Positions 61,612 to 64,000 of a stretch of 64,000 bases of DNA are shown one piece after another. The notes beneath the pieces are model-generated. The model ran no database searches, was not told the DNA's origin, and worked only from the letters and a program-made list of their open reading frames with translations. Source of the stretch: Mesorhabditis belari (lineage: Eukaryota > Nematoda > Chromadorea > Rhabditida > Rhabditidae); assembly GCA_958450365.1 (NCBI GenBank), contig CAUEEP010000731.1, positions 2,046,501 to 2,110,500 of the forward strand, in the 5' to 3' direction. Within the stretch, counting starts at the first letter, position 1. Each line of letters starts with the position of its first letter. A program made the translations under genes and the position numbers.

Positions 61612-62015
61612 ATAACATTCAAATTAAAAGTTTTCCAAAGTTTCAAATGAGAAAAACAAAGATTTGTTTTAATTGATTCGACTTAAAAGCGAAACAATCG
61701 ATTTTAATATACAAGAAATTGGCAATTAGGGAAAACAATTGTAGCATCAAGAAAAATGTCTGTTTTTTTATTTGAATCGATTTAGGATTATATAAGAAAA
61801 TCTCAACGATATTATTAATAAAAAAACCTGTTTCAAATTTCAACAACTCCAATATTTGATTAATAAAGCAAGTAGATAAGACATGATATAATAATAAATA
61901 CGTATTCTCTCTAATAGTAGTGCGCACTACTATTTTTTGAACCCCCTCCTGGACCGAAATACTATTAGAGAGTGCACTACTATTAGAGAGAATATAGTAA
62001 TGTTTCAAAAGCAGT

Positions 62016-62238
62016 TACCGTATTTTCTCTAATAGTAGTGCACCCCAGCGAGCCGAGTTGGTCACTATTTTACGGTTTCCAAGCTTTTGCAGAAGCTCAA
62101 CACTCAAATCCCCCACAAGATCTCATCGTCAGCTACATTTTCCGACCCCACATCGATAGGTTCTGATAAGCGCTTCTCGAGATTTCGAGCAATTTAGGCG
62201 ACGCTCAGGGTGCAACTACTATTAGAGAAAATATGGTA
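62016..62238. mobile_element. Palindromic element family B, copy 5
   Basis: Full-length copy. An internally deleted relative at 61899-61999 keeps only the ends (CTCTAATAGTAGTGC and CTATTAGAGAGAATA) around a short unrelated core, and further end fragments occur at 57797 and 62339. Confidence 0.87.
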
Positions 62239-62609
62239 GTTGCGATCAAATGTCTTCAATATCTCAATGATGTTTTTAAATTTTAATAAAACTAGTAAAT
62301 TATTAATATATGAATCGTTATCATTGCTAAAAACGAATACCGTATTTGTTCGAATAGAAGACCGGGTAAAGAGTATGATCGCGTACTCCTGCAGCCCTTT
62401 TTAAAATTTCTTTTCTGCATAAAAGCTTTCAATCAAGTCCCTATAGAACTGGAAAATGAGTCAAAAATCTGTTAGCGCATGTGGTATTTTTGAGTGCTTT
62501 TTAGCTATAGCTTTTTTAAAAGAATTGGCCTTTAAATCCGAAGCGCATAAACATAATAAGATCGTGTTTCAATTTCAGTTGTTTTAAAGGCTTTTCGATT
62601 AGATTAATG

Positions 62610-62805
62610 GCGTAATTGTCGATGTCGATGGGTAACATTTCAAATGGATCAATGTCGATAGGTAACATTTCAATGTCGATGGGTAACATTTCAAATGGGT
62701 CGATGTTGGTGGGTAACATTTCAAATGGATCAATGTCGATAGGTAACATTTCAATGTCGATGGGCAACATTTCAAATGGGTCAATGTCGATGGGTAACAT
62801 CTTTT
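62610..62805. repeat. Compound minisatellite
   Basis: Alternating units of ATGTCGATGGGTAACATTTC and TCAAATGGATCA. Open in two directions without stops, but flanked by AT-rich non-coding sequence. Confidence 0.88.
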
Positions 62806-64000
62806 ACCCAAAAATAGCTTACATTCTTTTATAGTAATCAGTTTTATTAATTTCTGATAAAAATCAGAAAATCTTTTCTGTTTCCTCTTTCCCCGTTGTC
62901 CACTCACAAAGTCCATTCTTTTCGAATAAAAAAACACAAAGGTTTCAAATTTCCTGTAGACAATTGAAAAAAAAAAGAATTTGGATTAGGTTTCAACCAG
63001 TTTTTCTTTAATATTATTTATTGAATTAGAAAAATAAATGAAAAATTGAGTGGTTTTTAGGGAGAAGATCATTGTTGATTTGTTGATTATTGATGTTGAT
63101 CAATAATCAACAAATCCTTTGATTCTTGTTCTTTTTATTCAATCTACAATTCATTCACCATTTCGATGAATCGTTTTTTGATCAAATTCAATGAAGGGAA
63201 TCAAAAGGCTCAGTAAATTCAAAGACAATGTTGAAACAAAAACAGTAAACAAAGACAATGTTGACTTCCTTGACTCAGAATTGAAATCAGTATTCGGCAG
63301 ATTGAAATTCGAATTCATAAAGCTCAGTCAAATCGACCAAAATTGGGTTGATCGAATGAAAAAATGGTGGCTGAGTTACTGCTTTGCTTTGTCTAAAATG
63401 CTTTTCAGGAAACGAAACGCACTCAACCTTTAAATTTGACCACTTATTTGAATCAAAAAAAAGTTTGGGGCTTATTTTTGTTGACTTAAAGAATCAAAAA
63501 ATATTTCAACTCTAGCATTTCTATCAAATCGAAGAAAGCTATCATTTCAAAGACAATGTTGATTTCTTTGACTCAGAATTGAAATCAGTATGAAATCTGA
63601 TTTCAATTCTGAGTCAAGGAAGTCAACGTTCGGCAGATTGAAATCCTAATCCATAAAGCTCAATAGTCAAAAGGCAATTTACATTTTAAGAATCAAAAAC
63701 TTTTCAAAGCAAAAATTCGAGGCAAAAATTCATTGTTCCTTTGAAATTTGGAAAACCTTCAAATTTTGCCTTTGATTTTTCGATGAACGCTCACAAAAAG
63801 CCGGCTATTCAACAATGAATTCAATGGTTTTTTTTTTTGAAGAAAAATGGGAATAGAAAAGAATAGAAAAGAACAAAAATCGAGCAAAAAGAGTTTAAAA
63901 ATCAAAATTTTTAGTTCTTGACAGAGTACGAATGAAAATAGCTCAATTAGCGCTGCAGCGGTTCGTTCCTGAGTTTTTGCTGCAGAAGTTTCGAATGGGT

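Larger units (their letters stand above)
58660..64000. other. Repeat-dominated end of the window
   Basis: No coding exon could be supported. The missing first exon of the chemoreceptor should lie here or beyond. A hydrophobic minus-strand frame at 61643-61790 was considered and judged too AT-driven. Contents are the giant inverted repeat, elements A, B and D, a minisatellite, and a 90-base inverted repeat near 63550-63630. Confidence 0.55.

Noticed and set aside
61643..62008. Hydrophobic minus-strand frame considered as the missing first chemoreceptor exon
   Set aside because: Only Phe/Leu/Ile/Lys codons expected from AT-rich DNA, no family residues, and it overlaps a family B fragment.

Overview
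The window looks like nuclear DNA of a rhabditid-type nematode. It is AT-rich. Its real genes are split by introns whose 3' ends read mostly TTTCAG or TTTTAG. The recognisable gene products are typical of the phylum: a von Willebrand A plus C-type lectin protein, a hyaluronidase/chondroitin hydrolase, and a serpentine chemoreceptor of the Sra superfamily. The species cannot be told from the sequence. Because this is eukaryotic DNA, most open frames in the window are intron or repeat noise. The gene models here were built by hand from splice-site phases and protein motifs.

Layout. Positions 1-12593 (minus strand) hold the 5' part of a secreted or membrane SEA plus LDL-receptor class A protein with very long introns; it runs off the left edge. 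Positions 12.6-25.9 kb have no convincing gene and are packed with palindromic repeats, minisatellites, a segmental duplication and tRNA-like sequences. A complete ten-exon vWA/C-type lectin gene lies at 25908-29011 (plus). A complete five-exon hotdog thioesterase gene of the THEM2/ACOT13 type lies at 31767-34256 (plus). A short minus-strand gene starts at 35899 with a signal peptide and the beginning of a C-type lectin domain; possible further exons lie at 34.75-35.08 kb. A minus-strand basic/Ser-rich small protein gene is modelled at 38406-40359. The 3' exons of an unrecognised plus-strand gene are at 42710-44394. A complete thirteen-exon chondroitin hydrolase/hyaluronidase gene lies at 44912-49229 (minus). 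A weak plus-strand ORF with a poly(A) signal is near 50 kb. An Sra-superfamily GPCR gene (minus) occupies 53038-58646 with transmembrane segments 2-7; its first exon was not found. From 58.7 to 64 kb I see repeats only, including a 1.57-kb inverted repeat.

The genes do not form an operon or an obvious pathway. The most striking content is non-coding. At least seven families of hairpin elements are present. Four of them share a TACCGTA-like end, and one has a 9-bp target duplication. tRNA-derived sequences sit in the loops of two long hairpins. The octamer GTTGAAAC is strongly over-represented across the repeat-rich parts. These are described under findings, with what would test each.
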